A stretch of 64,000 nt of DNA from Thermogemmata fonticola (GTDB lineage: Bacteria > Planctomycetota > Planctomycetia > Gemmatales > Gemmataceae). The DNA lies in contig NZ_JACEFB010000006.1 of NCBI RefSeq assembly GCF_013694095.1, forward strand, positions 186,001 through 250,000, given 5' to 3'. Position 1 is the stretch's first letter. Every line of letters begins with the position of its first letter. Of this stretch, positions 34,924 to 44,088 are shown one piece after another. The notes under the pieces are model-generated. The model was given only the letters and a program-made list of their open reading frames with translations, did no database searches and was not told where the DNA came from. Position numbers and translations under genes: made by a program.

Positions 34924-36381
34924 ATGGGGCGACGGCAGGCGATGAAAAGCGTCTGGAACAACGAAGACGGCTGGGCACTCGTCCTCGGACTGGGCCTCTT
35001 TCTGCTCGCGCTGGGGCCGATCGTGGGGATGGATGTTCTGGGCTGGGCCGTAGCGACGCAAGTTTGGCGCGAACCCGTTCGAGCCATACAACCGGTGTCG
35101 AAAGGATACGCCTCCTGGGGCGGCGGAGCGGCGCTTGGGCTGACCTTTCTGTTCCTGCTCGGCGTGCTCACGGTCGCCGTGATGCTCATGGGTGGGAAGG
35201 TGCGCCGCTTTGTGCCAGCTTTTACTGTGGTCTTCGGCCTGAGTTTTCTTTGCTGGTGGTTGGGGCATTGGGTCTACATCGCCGCGACTCCGGATAAGCG
35301 ACCGGCTTGGGGGGTATCTTGGTCCTTAGGACTGACAGGCGAGGCCGGTTACTTGCTGGCCTTGATCGCGGGATTACTCCTCGGCAACTTCTGGCCCAAA
35401 GCTGCGGCGACCCTGCAGGAAGCGATCCGCCCGGAGTGGTACATCAAGACGGCCATCGTGGTGATGGGAGCGGCGGTGGGGGTCAAGGCCGCCGAAGCTA
35501 GCGGGTTGGCCGCGGCGATCCTCTTCCGGGGCTTCGCCGCAATTGTCGAAGCCTATCTGATCTATTGGGCACTGGTGTACTTTGTCGCCCGCCGTTACTT
35601 CGGCTTCAGCCGGGAATGGGCGGCGCCGTTGGCTTCGGGCATTTCTATTTGCGGCGTCTCAGCAGCCATCGCCACAGGGGCAGCCATCCGCGCGCGTCCC
35701 GTGGTCCCCATTTTGGTCTCTTCGCTCGTGGTGATTTTTTCGGTGGTGGAATTGCTGATACTCCCCTGGATCGCTAGCCACCTGCTGGTCCATGAACCTC
35801 TGGTCGCAGCCGCCTGGATGGGATTGGCCGTCAAAACGGATGGAGCAGCGGTGGCCAGTGGAGCGATTACGGAAGCTCTGGTATACGCTCAGGCTTCCTC
35901 TTCCGGTCTCTACTACGATCGCGGTTGGATGCTCATGACCACAACCACCGTCAAGGTCTTCATTGACATTTTCATCGGCATCTGGGCGTTCCTGCTCGCA
36001 ATTATCTGGACCTGTGCGATCGATCCCAAGCCGGGAGAACGACTTCCCCTGCGGGCGATCTGGGAGCGATTCCCGAAATTCGTCCTCGGCTACCTCGCCA
36101 CGTTCGCACTGGCCCTCATTTTGGCTCACACCCTCACTCACCGGGGAGGAGAACTCAAAACCGCCATCGAACAGGTGGATATTTTTCGCAGATTGTTCTT
36201 CGTCCTGACCTTTTTCACCATCGGCATGACCTCCAATTTCCGCAAACTGAGAGAGGAAGGACTCGCGCGATTGGCCCTCGTGTATGTGATCTGCTTATTT
36301 GGGTTTATCCTTTGGATTGGATTGGCAATCTCCTGGCTCTTTTTCCACGGAGTTTATCCGCCGATCGTGCAGGGGAACTAG
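34924..36381 (+). CDS. YeiH-family putative sulfate/anion exporter
   Basis: This is a multi-pass membrane protein of 485 residues if ATG 34924 is used; ATG 34942 (MKSVWNNEDGW) is also plausible, and TTG 34906 less so. About 11-13 hydrophobic segments are visible. The family's core appears in ASGISICGVSAAIATGAAIR and LLGNFWPKAAATLQEAIRPEWYIK, with 'KTAIVVMGAAVG' and FFVLTFFTIGMTSNFRKL. YeiH/UPF0324 proteins are usually about 340 residues; this one has an enlarged N terminus with extra membrane segments, a longer form seen in some bacteria. The substrate has been proposed as sulfate or sulfonates and is not established. Divergent from dnaG. Confidence 0.85.
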   Translation: MGRRQAMKSVWNNEDGWALVLGLGLFLLALGPIVGMDVLGWAVATQVWREPVRAIQPVSKGYASWGGGAALGLTFLFLLGVLTVAVMLMGGKVRRFVPAFTVVFGLSFLCWWLGHWVYIAATPDKRPAWGVSWSLGLTGEAGYLLALIAGLLLGNFWPKAAATLQEAIRPEWYIKTAIVVMGAAVGVKAAEASGLAAAILFRGFAAIVEAYLIYWALVYFVARRYFGFSREWAAPLASGISICGVSAAIATGAAIRARPVVPILVSSLVVIFSVVELLILPWIASHLLVHEPLVAAAWMGLAVKTDGAAVASGAITEALVYAQASSSGLYYDRGWMLMTTTTVKVFIDIFIGIWAFLLAIIWTCAIDPKPGERLPLRAIWERFPKFVLGYLATFALALILAHTLTHRGGELKTAIEQVDIFRRLFFVLTFFTIGMTSNFRKLREEGLARLALVYVICLFGFILWIGLAISWLFFHGVYPPIVQGN

Positions 36382-36450
36382 GAACAACACCGGCCTGCAT
36401 CAATCAGTGGGCGGAAGATTGCACAAGCCGGATTATTAGGAGCGACACTT

Positions 36451-36726
36451 ATGTCACCGACGCACGATACACCGGCAGGGGACAAGCTGGTGACTTCCCC
36501 GGATCCCGGAGGAGAAGGGGAGGGCAGATCGTCGGCGGAGTCTCAGCCTTCCGCGGCGGAGCATGCTCCCACTTTCGCTCAGGAGATGGCACGCATTCCC
36601 TATGAACCCTTACTGGGAGCGGAAAAGAAATTGATCGTTGGCTCGTTGCTTTTGGGATTGGTCTTGTTGATCGTCCTATATGGTTTGAGCCAACTTTTCT
36701 TTACGGTTCCGGCGGCCGGACATTAG
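36451..36726 (+). CDS. Small single-pass membrane protein
   Basis: The frame gives 91 residues. The ATG has AGGAG 8 bases upstream. The first 45 residues are polar, rich in Gly, Ser, Pro and Glu; a single membrane helix lies at about 62-82 (LIVGSLLLGLVLLIVLYGL), leaving a short tail. It lies 69 bases downstream of the exporter on the same strand, so it may be co-expressed with it. No family is recognised. Confidence 0.7.
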   Translation: MSPTHDTPAGDKLVTSPDPGGEGEGRSSAESQPSAAEHAPTFAQEMARIPYEPLLGAEKKLIVGSLLLGLVLLIVLYGLSQLFFTVPAAGH

Positions 36727-37069
36727 CTCGTCGTTAGATTGGAATCTCTCGGCGAAGCCTTTCTCCTCATAGTCCCTCATATTTTCGCATTAGCAAACGC
36801 CAACAATACGGATGGAAATCACGAGAGCGAGATTGCCGATTGGGAGGGGGAAAAATGCGTTTCAGACCCGGCAGGCGGGAATTTCTGGATTTGACAATGG
36901 ACATTTTGGAGGCCAGATTATAGTATAAGCCCTTTCTCTCCCCCCTACTCAAATTTGGGCTTGGCAAGAGAGCGGTCGTTCGGGTAAGGGTAACGTCTGA
37001 CCTCTCCACCGCAGGAAGCGGTCACTTCCTATACCGGAGGGATCCGTAGATCAAGCGGAGGGCAATCGT
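36727..37069. other. 343-base stretch without a recognisable gene
   Basis: No convincing coding frame. TTGACA (36891-36896) and TATAGTATAAG (about 36920-36930) resemble promoter boxes, but their spacing (about 22 bases) is too long for sigma-70, so I do not call a promoter. Purine-rich sequence precedes the next gene. Confidence 0.35.
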
Positions 37070-38038
37070 ATGCCCCAGACGTGGAGCCGGACAGGTATTG
37101 TGTGCGCAACAGTGGCAACTTTGGGGCTAACGGCTTGGAGTTCCCAAGGCGGAATGGCTTCACAACCGCCGGGTACGGAGGGAGGGAATCGGTCCACTCC
37201 GGCCGGCGTGGAGGTCGAAGTCAAGTGTTGCGACGACAGTGTGCTCAAATTGCGGCTCTTGGATGAGAAACTGGAGCTGCAGACCAAATATGGGGTGCTG
37301 AGTATTCCGGCGGCGGACATCCGGCGCATCGAGTTTGCCCCACGGATTCCACCCGCCGATGCTGAACGGATCTCCTTGGCGATTTCGCGCCTCTCTCATC
37401 CGGACTACCAGATCCGGGAGCGAGCCTCGGCGGAGTTGCTCACATTCCGGGAACGGGCTTATCCGTTTCTGCTCCGAGCGACCAAAAGCGACAATCCGGA
37501 AGTTAGCCGGCGAGCGGAGGAAGCGATCCGGGCCATTCAAAGCCGCGTACCGGCCGCCTTGCTGGAATCCCGCGAGTACGATCTGGTCACCACCGAGGAT
37601 TGTAAGATCGTCGGCCGCTTGACCACGTCGGCCCTGCGCGTCCATACCACTCAGTTCGGCGAACAGTTGCTACGCCTGTCGGATTTGCGCGTTCTTAGCG
37701 CTGGTAGTACCGCGAGTGAGACCGCAACCGCTCCCCCGGCTCCTACCAATCTGATGGCCTTCCAGCACCAGTTTGGCAAGGAATTGACCTATACCTTGAC
37801 GGGCTACACGCCGGGTACCGGTCAGGCCAATGTCTGGGGCACGGATGTGTACACTCTGGATTCCCACTTGGCAGCGGCGGCAGTCCATGCCGGTGTAGTC
37901 CAGCCGGGTAAGACGGCCGTCGTCCACGTTCGCATTGTGCAATCTCCCCCGCAATTTATCGCCAGTTACCGCAATGGCATCAACAGCACCGCCTACGGGA
38001 ACTACCCGGCGGGGGCCTACGAGTTTGTCCGCAAATGA
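37070..38038 (+). CDS. Secreted protein with HEAT-like helices and a C-terminal LCCL domain
   Basis: The frame gives 322 residues. A signal peptide is likely (IVCATVATLGLTAWSSQGGMA). Residues 45-85 form a small beta domain (LKLRLLDEKLELQTKYGVLS, 'IPAADIRRIEF'), followed by HEAT-like helices (ISRLSHPDYQIRERASAELL, DNPEVSRRAEEAIRAIQ), a second beta segment (DLVTTEDCKIVGRLTTSALR), and an LCCL domain at about 245-320: NVWGTDVYTLDSHLAAAAVH, AGVVQPGKTAVVHVRI, NGINSTAYGNYPAGAYEF. The usual LCCL cysteines are absent at most positions. LCCL domains are extracellular binding modules. Its function is unknown; it is convergent with the propeller protein. Confidence 0.82.
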   Translation: MPQTWSRTGIVCATVATLGLTAWSSQGGMASQPPGTEGGNRSTPAGVEVEVKCCDDSVLKLRLLDEKLELQTKYGVLSIPAADIRRIEFAPRIPPADAERISLAISRLSHPDYQIRERASAELLTFRERAYPFLLRATKSDNPEVSRRAEEAIRAIQSRVPAALLESREYDLVTTEDCKIVGRLTTSALRVHTTQFGEQLLRLSDLRVLSAGSTASETATAPPAPTNLMAFQHQFGKELTYTLTGYTPGTGQANVWGTDVYTLDSHLAAAAVHAGVVQPGKTAVVHVRIVQSPPQFIASYRNGINSTAYGNYPAGAYEFVRK

Positions 38039-38101
38039 CTGATCCAAGTTGGTGTCAGAAACCAACCTGCGACACGCGGAACCAGATGTGGCTCTAGCCA
38101 A

Positions 38102-38147
38102 GGTACTGCAACGTAATCCGGGAGGGTTCTCCTCCCCGTGAAGTACC
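38102..38147. terminator. Nested hairpin between convergent genes
   Basis: GGTACT (38102-38107) pairs with AGTACC (38142-38147), enclosing GGGAGG (38120-38125) and CCTCCC (38131-38136). It lies between two convergent genes and could end transcripts from either side. There is no clear T-run. Confidence 0.4.
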
Positions 38148-38177
38148 GCTCTCCCTCTCTCTTCTAGCGGCGCCATT

Positions 38178-40382
38178 CTAACGGCGCAACTCGTTGAGGG
38201 TGTAATAGGCCTCGGGATGCAGGAGGGCCTCACCTTGGGCATTCCGAATTCCTTCCAGGCGGATCTCGTAAACGCGGCCTTTCCGTAATCCCTCGACCGG
38301 CACGGTCAAAGTGCGGCGATCGGGCGAGAGGACCAGCGCTCCGACCTTTTCCGCACGGGTATCAATTTCCGGGCAGCCGTAGTTACTGTGGTAGATGTAG
38401 GTGAAGGAACTCACCGTGATCGGAGGACGCGGTTGAGCCGGGGCAATGCTGGCCGGGTCGAGTGGTTGAGTAAACACCAAATCGAAACCTTGGGGGGTGA
38501 GGGTGATGTGGTGAACCTCGAATGGCTCCTTACCGGTGTAGATGAGGCGTTGCAAGCCGTAGGGTTTGCCTCCGAGCGATCCCCAGCCGCGGTTGGTTTG
38601 CCCGATCATCAAGCTACCGTCGGGTGCGAAGCACAGCCGATTGACACCACATTGTAATCCGGAACGGAAGGGGAAGCATGCCCCTTGATAGACCCCGTTG
38701 ACTTGCTCCAGTGCCACTCGCATGACCGTCGCACGTGTTTGGTCTCCGACGAAGCATTGACCTGCAAAGGGGCCGAATTTTCCTCCCGTGGTATCCCAAA
38801 CCGGCTCGCTTACGGATTGGCCCATGCGGCCATAAGGGAACCAGATGGCGGGAGGGTCATGCGGGGGATAGCGGCCCGTGAAGCGGCCCGATCCATCAAC
38901 CCCATCGTAGCGCATGCCACTCGCTGCTTTATCTGGCAGAAGACCAGCGAAAGGGGAATCTTTGACCCAGCGCAGGCTAGCCTGATGGCCGAAAAATCGA
39001 CCAGGGCGAATGTGATGCATCTTGTTGGTCGCCACCCACTCCCCTTGGTTGTCGCAGTAGAACAACTCGCCGTCGGGAGAAAAGTTGATGCCATTGGGCG
39101 AACGCAATCCGCAAGCCACCGGCTCAAGCCGCCCCTGCGGAGTGACCTTGACGCACCAGCCGCGCCAGGGAACCTTGGCCTGATGCCCGCCGCCAAAACC
39201 GACGTTGAGGGTAATGTAAAAATTCCCCTGTTTGTCACGCGCTGGACCGAAGGCGAACTCATGGTAATCGCCGGAAACTCCCCATTGGTCACACACCGTG
39301 ACATACTCATCGGCTAGCCCGTCCCCATTCACATCGCGGATGCGGGTCAACTCCGGACGTTGGACCACGTACACCACTTGATTGCTTTCCACCCATAGTC
39401 CCAAGGCTTCATGGAGGCCGGAAGCAAAACGATGGAAGCGGACTTGCTGGGGGTCCTCCGCCAGGGCATTCTCAATCCGCCAGATTTCCCCGCGCCGAGT
39501 GCAGGCCAGAAGCTGCGAGTCTGGCCGAAACCCTAGCCCGCCGACCTCCAACACACAATCGCTGGGCAAAGGAATGGTCAGCAAACGGTAATGTTCCGCC
39601 TCGCGTCCACCACGGGCAATAGCGGGAGTAGCTGTCCGTTGGAAGGGAAAGTCCTTGTCCAATTGCTGACGAACTCCCGCCGGTAGGACCGTGGGAAGTT
39701 GAGCGGGATTGATATAAACGGCCCAATCACCGCCAGCTTGCCCAATCTTGAGAAGCAACTCATTGCTGCCGCGCTGGATGTCTAATTCGACAAAGTCCTG
39801 GTCCGCAGCCGCCGCCCGATGATACGGTTCATGGAGCAAGCGCTTGCCATTGAAAAACACACTCAGTGTATCGTCGCTGCCCAAGGACACCGCCAACCGG
39901 AAGGCCAAGGGAGACTCGAAGCGGTGGTACAAATAGGCCACAGTGTTGGTTCGATAACGCGGATACAAGCGGATGAGATCGAAAATCCGGCCCGGAGTAA
40001 AACCTTCCAACTTTTGCCAGGTGACCTTCTGGTTGCCTTTCCCCAAGTAACTGGCTGTCGGATCAAATTTCTTTTCCGGTGGATACGGGGTGTCGAAACC
40101 AGCGTTGTCCGTGTTGTCAAACGGGCCGATGTGGTACCATTCCCCCTCCAAATTGGGTAAGCCGAAGGCGGCAAGCGTCGCACGGATGGTATCGGCGCGA
40201 TTCCCTTTTTTGACGTACTGGCCCTTGAGGAGGGGCGAATCGGAAGCCGGTGCTTGCATCGCGGCGGATGCTTCCCAAGGAGCGGCGGGCACTTCTGAAA
40301 CTCGCCATCCTCCGGCGATCCCTGCCATCAAGAGCAGCACCATGGTCCAGACAACACGCCGCCGGATCAGAAGGGGATTCAT
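38178..40382 (-). CDS. Secreted beta-propeller (glucose/sorbosone-dehydrogenase-like) protein
   Basis: The frame gives 734 residues. An N-terminal signal or anchor is clear (VVWTMVLLLMAGIAGGW). Residues 75-230 look like a jelly-roll carbohydrate-binding or PA14-like module (WYHIGPFDNTDNAGFDTPYP, LAVSLGSDDTLSVFFNGKRL, GSNELLLKIGQAGGDWAVYI). The rest is a propeller of the type annotated as membrane-bound dehydrogenase or sorbosone dehydrogenase in planctomycetes (LPSDCVLEVGGLGFRPDSQL, GLRSPNGINFSPDGELFYCD, FVGDQTRATVMRVALEQVNG). No c-type haem motif CxxCH is present, so electron transfer by an attached cytochrome is unlikely. The substrate is unknown. Confidence 0.82.
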   Translation of the reverse strand: MNPLLIRRRVVWTMVLLLMAGIAGGWRVSEVPAAPWEASAAMQAPASDSPLLKGQYVKKGNRADTIRATLAAFGLPNLEGEWYHIGPFDNTDNAGFDTPYPPEKKFDPTASYLGKGNQKVTWQKLEGFTPGRIFDLIRLYPRYRTNTVAYLYHRFESPLAFRLAVSLGSDDTLSVFFNGKRLLHEPYHRAAAADQDFVELDIQRGSNELLLKIGQAGGDWAVYINPAQLPTVLPAGVRQQLDKDFPFQRTATPAIARGGREAEHYRLLTIPLPSDCVLEVGGLGFRPDSQLLACTRRGEIWRIENALAEDPQQVRFHRFASGLHEALGLWVESNQVVYVVQRPELTRIRDVNGDGLADEYVTVCDQWGVSGDYHEFAFGPARDKQGNFYITLNVGFGGGHQAKVPWRGWCVKVTPQGRLEPVACGLRSPNGINFSPDGELFYCDNQGEWVATNKMHHIRPGRFFGHQASLRWVKDSPFAGLLPDKAASGMRYDGVDGSGRFTGRYPPHDPPAIWFPYGRMGQSVSEPVWDTTGGKFGPFAGQCFVGDQTRATVMRVALEQVNGVYQGACFPFRSGLQCGVNRLCFAPDGSLMIGQTNRGWGSLGGKPYGLQRLIYTGKEPFEVHHITLTPQGFDLVFTQPLDPASIAPAQPRPPITVSSFTYIYHSNYGCPEIDTRAEKVGALVLSPDRRTLTVPVEGLRKGRVYEIRLEGIRNAQGEALLHPEAYYTLNELRR

Positions 40383-40507
40383 GGTGGGAACAATTGGAGT
40401 TCAGGGGGGCAGGTTCACATCTTCCGTTGACGCCAACATATCTGAGCAGTGAGGGAACGACAATGGGATGGGGAGAACAGTTTGGCAGGGGATGAGGCTG
40501 ACAGCCG

Positions 40508-41611
40508 TCAAACGTTCCGTTGCAAGGACCAATCGATGAGGGAGTCGAGGAGATCGCGATGAGTGGATGGGGGAAACGCTAGCAGAGCAGCGCGGGCAGT
40601 ATGAAGGGCCTCTTCAGCCCGGCGGCGGGCGTACTCCAGCGAACCTTGGCGTTGCAAAACGGCCAGAATGTAGGAGTAGCGCTCGGACTGGCCATTCTGC
40701 AACATCTGGCAGAACTCCTCGGCTTCGTTCCGTGGCATCTGACTTAGAGCATGGATTATAGGCAAAGTCGCTTTACCCTGGATAAGATCGGTACCAAGTG
40801 TCTTGCCGGCGGTATCTTCCCGGCCGGTCAGATCGAGTAGGTCGTCGATGATCTGGAAGGCTCGGCCGAGGGAACGTCCATAAAGGCAGGCCGCTTGGAC
40901 CATCTCCTCGGTACCCCCGGCGTAAACGGCGCCGAGCTGGGCTGCGCATTCGGTCAAGGCGGCTGTTTTGTCATCAATGATTCTCAGGTATTTCGCTTCC
41001 GGCAAATGCCAGTGCCCGCGCTCGGCCCATTGGAGCAGTTCCCCGGCACAGACGCGGTTGGTGGCCGATCCAATAAGCCGGCAAGCCCGTTGATCCACCG
41101 AAGCGGCCAGATGAAAGGCGTGAGTGAAAAGCAGGTCTCCCAGGAGGATCGCTGTCTTGTTCCCCCAACGAGCGTGTACGGTGGGAAGATGCCGGCGCTG
41201 CGCAGCTTCGTCGAGCACGTCATCGTGGATCAGCGTGGCGGTGTGGATCATTTCGACCACTGCTGCCAGGGTGTAATGGGCCGGCACGGTATGCCCGCAA
41301 CTGCGTGCCACAAGCAGCAACAGGGCAGGGCGGAGGCGCTTTCCCTGGTAGGCCTGGAGGTGGTTCAGCAATTCTGGGAAGCGTTCTCGATAAGGGGATA
41401 ACTCCTGGTGCAGAACCGCTTCCACAGCGGCGAGTTCCTCAGCCAGTGGGGCCAGCAGGGAGTCGATCTTCCTGGGGGGAGGTGCCGGAATCGGAGAGGG
41501 AGATGCGTGCGGGGGAGAGCCGTGGCTGTCGTGCGGATTGACCTGGGTGTCCGTGTCCCGGTGGATGGTCGTGGGTTGGCTGCGAAGTCCGCTGCGGGTT
41601 GCTGGACGCAT
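40508..41611 (-). CDS. Polyprenyl diphosphate synthase
   Basis: This enzyme extends isoprenoid diphosphates by head-to-tail condensation for quinone side chains or similar lipids. The frame gives 367 residues; the first about 45 are Pro/His/Ser-rich and may be partly untranslated or disordered. Both aspartate-rich motifs are intact: first LIHDDVLDEA (about 149-158), second AFQIIDDLLDLTG. Supporting motifs: GKRLRPALLLLVARSCGH and GKATLPIIHAL. Chain length cannot be read with certainty; it resembles octaprenyl/heptaprenyl (IspB/HepT) synthases. It begins 3 bases after moaC, so the two are probably cotranscribed. Confidence 0.92.
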   Translation of the reverse strand: MRPATRSGLRSQPTTIHRDTDTQVNPHDSHGSPPHASPSPIPAPPPRKIDSLLAPLAEELAAVEAVLHQELSPYRERFPELLNHLQAYQGKRLRPALLLLVARSCGHTVPAHYTLAAVVEMIHTATLIHDDVLDEAAQRRHLPTVHARWGNKTAILLGDLLFTHAFHLAASVDQRACRLIGSATNRVCAGELLQWAERGHWHLPEAKYLRIIDDKTAALTECAAQLGAVYAGGTEEMVQAACLYGRSLGRAFQIIDDLLDLTGREDTAGKTLGTDLIQGKATLPIIHALSQMPRNEAEEFCQMLQNGQSERYSYILAVLQRQGSLEYARRRAEEALHTARAALLAFPPSTHRDLLDSLIDWSLQRNV

Positions 41612-41614
41612 GGT

Positions 41615-42121
41615 TTACTCCCTTGGCGGTTCGACGTCTGTTTTGGCCCGTTGATAGTGGCCGCTCCGGCCGCCGCTCTTCTCCTCCAAGCGGATATCTT
41701 CGATGCTCATGCTTCGATCGAGGCTCTTGCACATGTCGTAAACGGTCAGGGCCGCTATACTAACCGCCGTCAGGGCTTCCATTTCAACACCGGTCTGGCC
41801 GCGAACCCGGACTGTGGCCTCGATTCGCAAGGAGTCTTCTCCTTCTTCGGCAAAGTCGATGTGGATGGCAGTGATCGGCAGGGGGTGACATAAGGGAATC
41901 AATTCCGCCGTTTTTTTCGCCGCGAGAATCCCTGCTAACCGGGCGGTTTCGAGGACAGCTCCCTTGGGAAGCTGCTGCTCGCGTATGGCTTGGAGGGTCT
42001 GGGGCTGCATCCTGACTCGTGCCGAGGCCCGCGCTAGCCGGTCTGTCACCTCCTTATCGCCCACGTCCACCATGCGGATTGCACCTTGGGCATCCAGGTG
42101 ACTGAACGATGCTTCGGACAT
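41615..42121 (-). CDS. moaC: Cyclic pyranopterin monophosphate synthase MoaC
   Basis: MoaC, acting after MoaA, completes the first step of molybdenum-cofactor synthesis. The start is set at ATG 42121 (168 residues, [10 protein letters not shown]), preceded by GGGAGGGG; this matches the family length of about 160, whereas the longer frame adds 50 unlikely residues. Motifs: [57 protein letters not shown] and [10 protein letters not shown], including the catalytic lysine. No other moa genes are in the window. Confidence 0.96.
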   Translation of the reverse strand: MSEASFSHLDAQGAIRMVDVGDKEVTDRLARASARVRMQPQTLQAIREQQLPKGAVLETARLAGILAAKKTAELIPLCHPLPITAIHIDFAEEGEDSLRIEATVRVRGQTGVEMEALTAVSIAALTVYDMCKSLDRSMSIEDIRLEEKSGGRSGHYQRAKTDVEPPRE

Positions 42122-42271
42122 CGTATGGCCCCTCCCACTCTTGGGAACGCGATCAGTTCTGCCGGGCTGGTGCCCGCTTGGCCCTGTCCGATTCCCGGAC
42201 TCCAATGAACCTTCTGTCAAGGTCCCACTTTCTACCCTAGGAAATTTGCGGTTGCTCGCTGCCAAATCCAA

Positions 42272-43189
42272 TCAAAGCGAATGACAGGAGGAGGGAGAAT
42301 GCAGAAAACAATGCGGGGAAACGGAAAAAAGTGGAAACGTTCCGACGCCGCCTTGCGGTGACGGTACACGATCGAAGGACATACTGCCCGGAGGCGGCAG
42401 CTCTTCGACAGGTGGAGGTGTGCCCGGCGGTAAAGGCTCAGGAAAAAGCGGTTGCTGTCCAGAGACCGGCGGAGGAGGCAGAGGAGAGCCAGGTTGGGGC
42501 GGTAAAACGGGAGTCGGAACTGGCTTGATGCGGATGTCCCGGTCCGTTTCAAAGACTCTTCCATCCAGTGCTGTGAAGCGGACGGCGATCCGCAGGCGTT
42601 CGTAGCGGGGATAACGCGGCCAGGGTAAACTGAGAAAATAGCCGCTACTAATCCACCCTTGCCGCCAAGTGGGGCGCAGGCGTTCTGGGGAGATGGCCCA
42701 GGAACCGAGGAACTCTTTTTGTCCGGAGGGAGCCACCTCCCAGAGCCAAACTTCCACGCGGCCTGGCACTTTCACCACCGCGTCGTCTTCATCCTTGGGG
42801 GCCACCACGACCATAAGGGCTTCGTCTCCTGGTGCCCCGTCTTCGTCGATGCCCCCCGTGCCGCGAGCCAGAGTGACCTGCCGGAGGGGTATGGATGACG
42901 GAGGAGCGGTCGAACCAGTGACTGCACCGGCAGGATGCGGGCACGGTAGCTGGCGGGCGTACGCCTCGTTGAGATGGCGGGCCTGTTCCAAGGCGCTGCG
43001 GGTCTCTGCCAGTTCACGCTCGCGCTGCCGCAGTTCCGCTTCGAGTAGGTCGTAACGTTTGTGAGGACGGCAGGCCGCGGAAACGAGGAGCGCCGCCGTG
43101 CATACCAAGATCAACCACCGGTAAAACGCCTGGGAACCTGTATAGCAGTACCCCCCGAACGTCCGGCAGTTGCTGATCTCCTCCCTCAC
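42272..43189 (-). CDS. Predicted lipoprotein with short coiled coil and proline-rich tail
   Basis: The frame gives 305 residues. Near residue 30 there is a hydrophobic stretch ending LLVSAACRPH, a plausible lipobox (SAAC). A short coiled coil follows (LLEAELRQRERELAETRSAL), then a beta-rich domain (about 100-215: VWLWEVAPSGQKEFLGSWAI, ERLRIAVRFTALDGRVFETD), and a proline-rich tail (VLPPQPGSPLPPPPVSGQQP). No family is recognised. The true start may be internal. It lies 29 bases after clpP on the same strand, which may be chance. Confidence 0.7.
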   Translation of the reverse strand: MREEISNCRTFGGYCYTGSQAFYRWLILVCTAALLVSAACRPHKRYDLLEAELRQRERELAETRSALEQARHLNEAYARQLPCPHPAGAVTGSTAPPSSIPLRQVTLARGTGGIDEDGAPGDEALMVVVAPKDEDDAVVKVPGRVEVWLWEVAPSGQKEFLGSWAISPERLRPTWRQGWISSGYFLSLPWPRYPRYERLRIAVRFTALDGRVFETDRDIRIKPVPTPVLPPQPGSPLPPPPVSGQQPLFPEPLPPGTPPPVEELPPPGSMSFDRVPSPQGGVGTFPLFSVSPHCFLHSPSSCHSL

Positions 43190-43218
43190 GGCGATCCCCG
43201 CTGGTAGTTTCAGGATGG

Positions 43219-43839
43219 TCAGCCGCTTCCACCCGGTGTGACGCCGATCTGCTCCGGATGAATCCGCTCCAACACCTTGTCAATTAGCCCAAAATTCAGG
43301 GCCTCCATCGGGGACATGAAATTGTCCCGATCGGTCCCCTTGCGGATCGTCTCGATCGACTGGCCCGTATGTTTGGCGAGCAGCTCATTGAGCATCTCGC
43401 GAGTCCGCAGGAACTCCTTGGCATGGATAATGATTTCTTCGGTTGTTCCCTCCGTGCCACCCAACGGTTGGTGGATCATAATCCGGGCGTGGGGCAGAGC
43501 ATAACGCTTCCCTTTGGTTCCCGCCGTCAGCAGCATAGCACCCATACTGGCAGCTTGGCCGATACAGTAGGTGGCCACGTCGCAGGTCACAAATTGCATT
43601 GTGTCGTAAATGGCCATGCCGGCTGTGACGCTGCCGCCGGGACTATTGATGTACAAGTGTATGTCCTTTTTCGGGTCCTCAAACTGCAAGTACAGGAGTT
43701 GGGCCACCACCAGGTTGGCCGACTCATCTGTGACAGGACCCTGCAAGAAAACGATCCGGTCTTTCAGCAGGCGGCTATAGATGTCATAGGCCCGCTCTTC
43801 GCGGCCATGGCTTTCCACGACGATCGGTATCAAAGGCAT
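43219..43839 (-). CDS. clpP: ATP-dependent Clp protease proteolytic subunit (second copy in the pair)
   Basis: This is the serine peptidase barrel that works with ClpX or ClpA. The start is set at ATG 43839 (206 residues, [15 protein letters not shown]) with AGGAGG upstream; an earlier in-frame start at 43926 adds unlikely residues. Catalytic serine in [12 protein letters not shown], histidine in [10 protein letters not shown], aspartate in [13 protein letters not shown]. The sequence is close to canonical ClpP. It lies downstream of another clpP and of tig. No clpX follows; the order tig-clpP-clpP is kept here. Confidence 0.97.
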   Translation of the reverse strand: MPLIPIVVESHGREERAYDIYSRLLKDRIVFLQGPVTDESANLVVAQLLYLQFEDPKKDIHLYINSPGGSVTAGMAIYDTMQFVTCDVATYCIGQAASMGAMLLTAGTKGKRYALPHARIMIHQPLGGTEGTTEEIIIHAKEFLRTREMLNELLAKHTGQSIETIRKGTDRDNFMSPMEALNFGLIDKVLERIHPEQIGVTPGGSG

Positions 43840-44088
43840 TGAGGTCACTCCTCCTGCGAACCGCCGTCGCGTCCGAAGGGTAGATCGGATTGGCGGCCCG
43901 CCCTTGATGAAACAACCTGTATACACGCGGCCCAGGTCAACACTTCCGTGAGGTTGGGATAGGGGCTGGGGAAACAGGAGCGGTTATGCTGCGGATGGCA
44001 ACCCTGCAATTTGCGCGCGGATAGCAACACCGCTCTTCCGCCCAGACTGCTGAGACTCTTTTTGTGCGGCATATGCCGGCCGTTGACC

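Noticed and set aside
36891-36930. TTGACA and TATAGT boxes upstream of the LCCL gene
   Set aside because: Spacing of about 22 bases is too long for a sigma-70 promoter.
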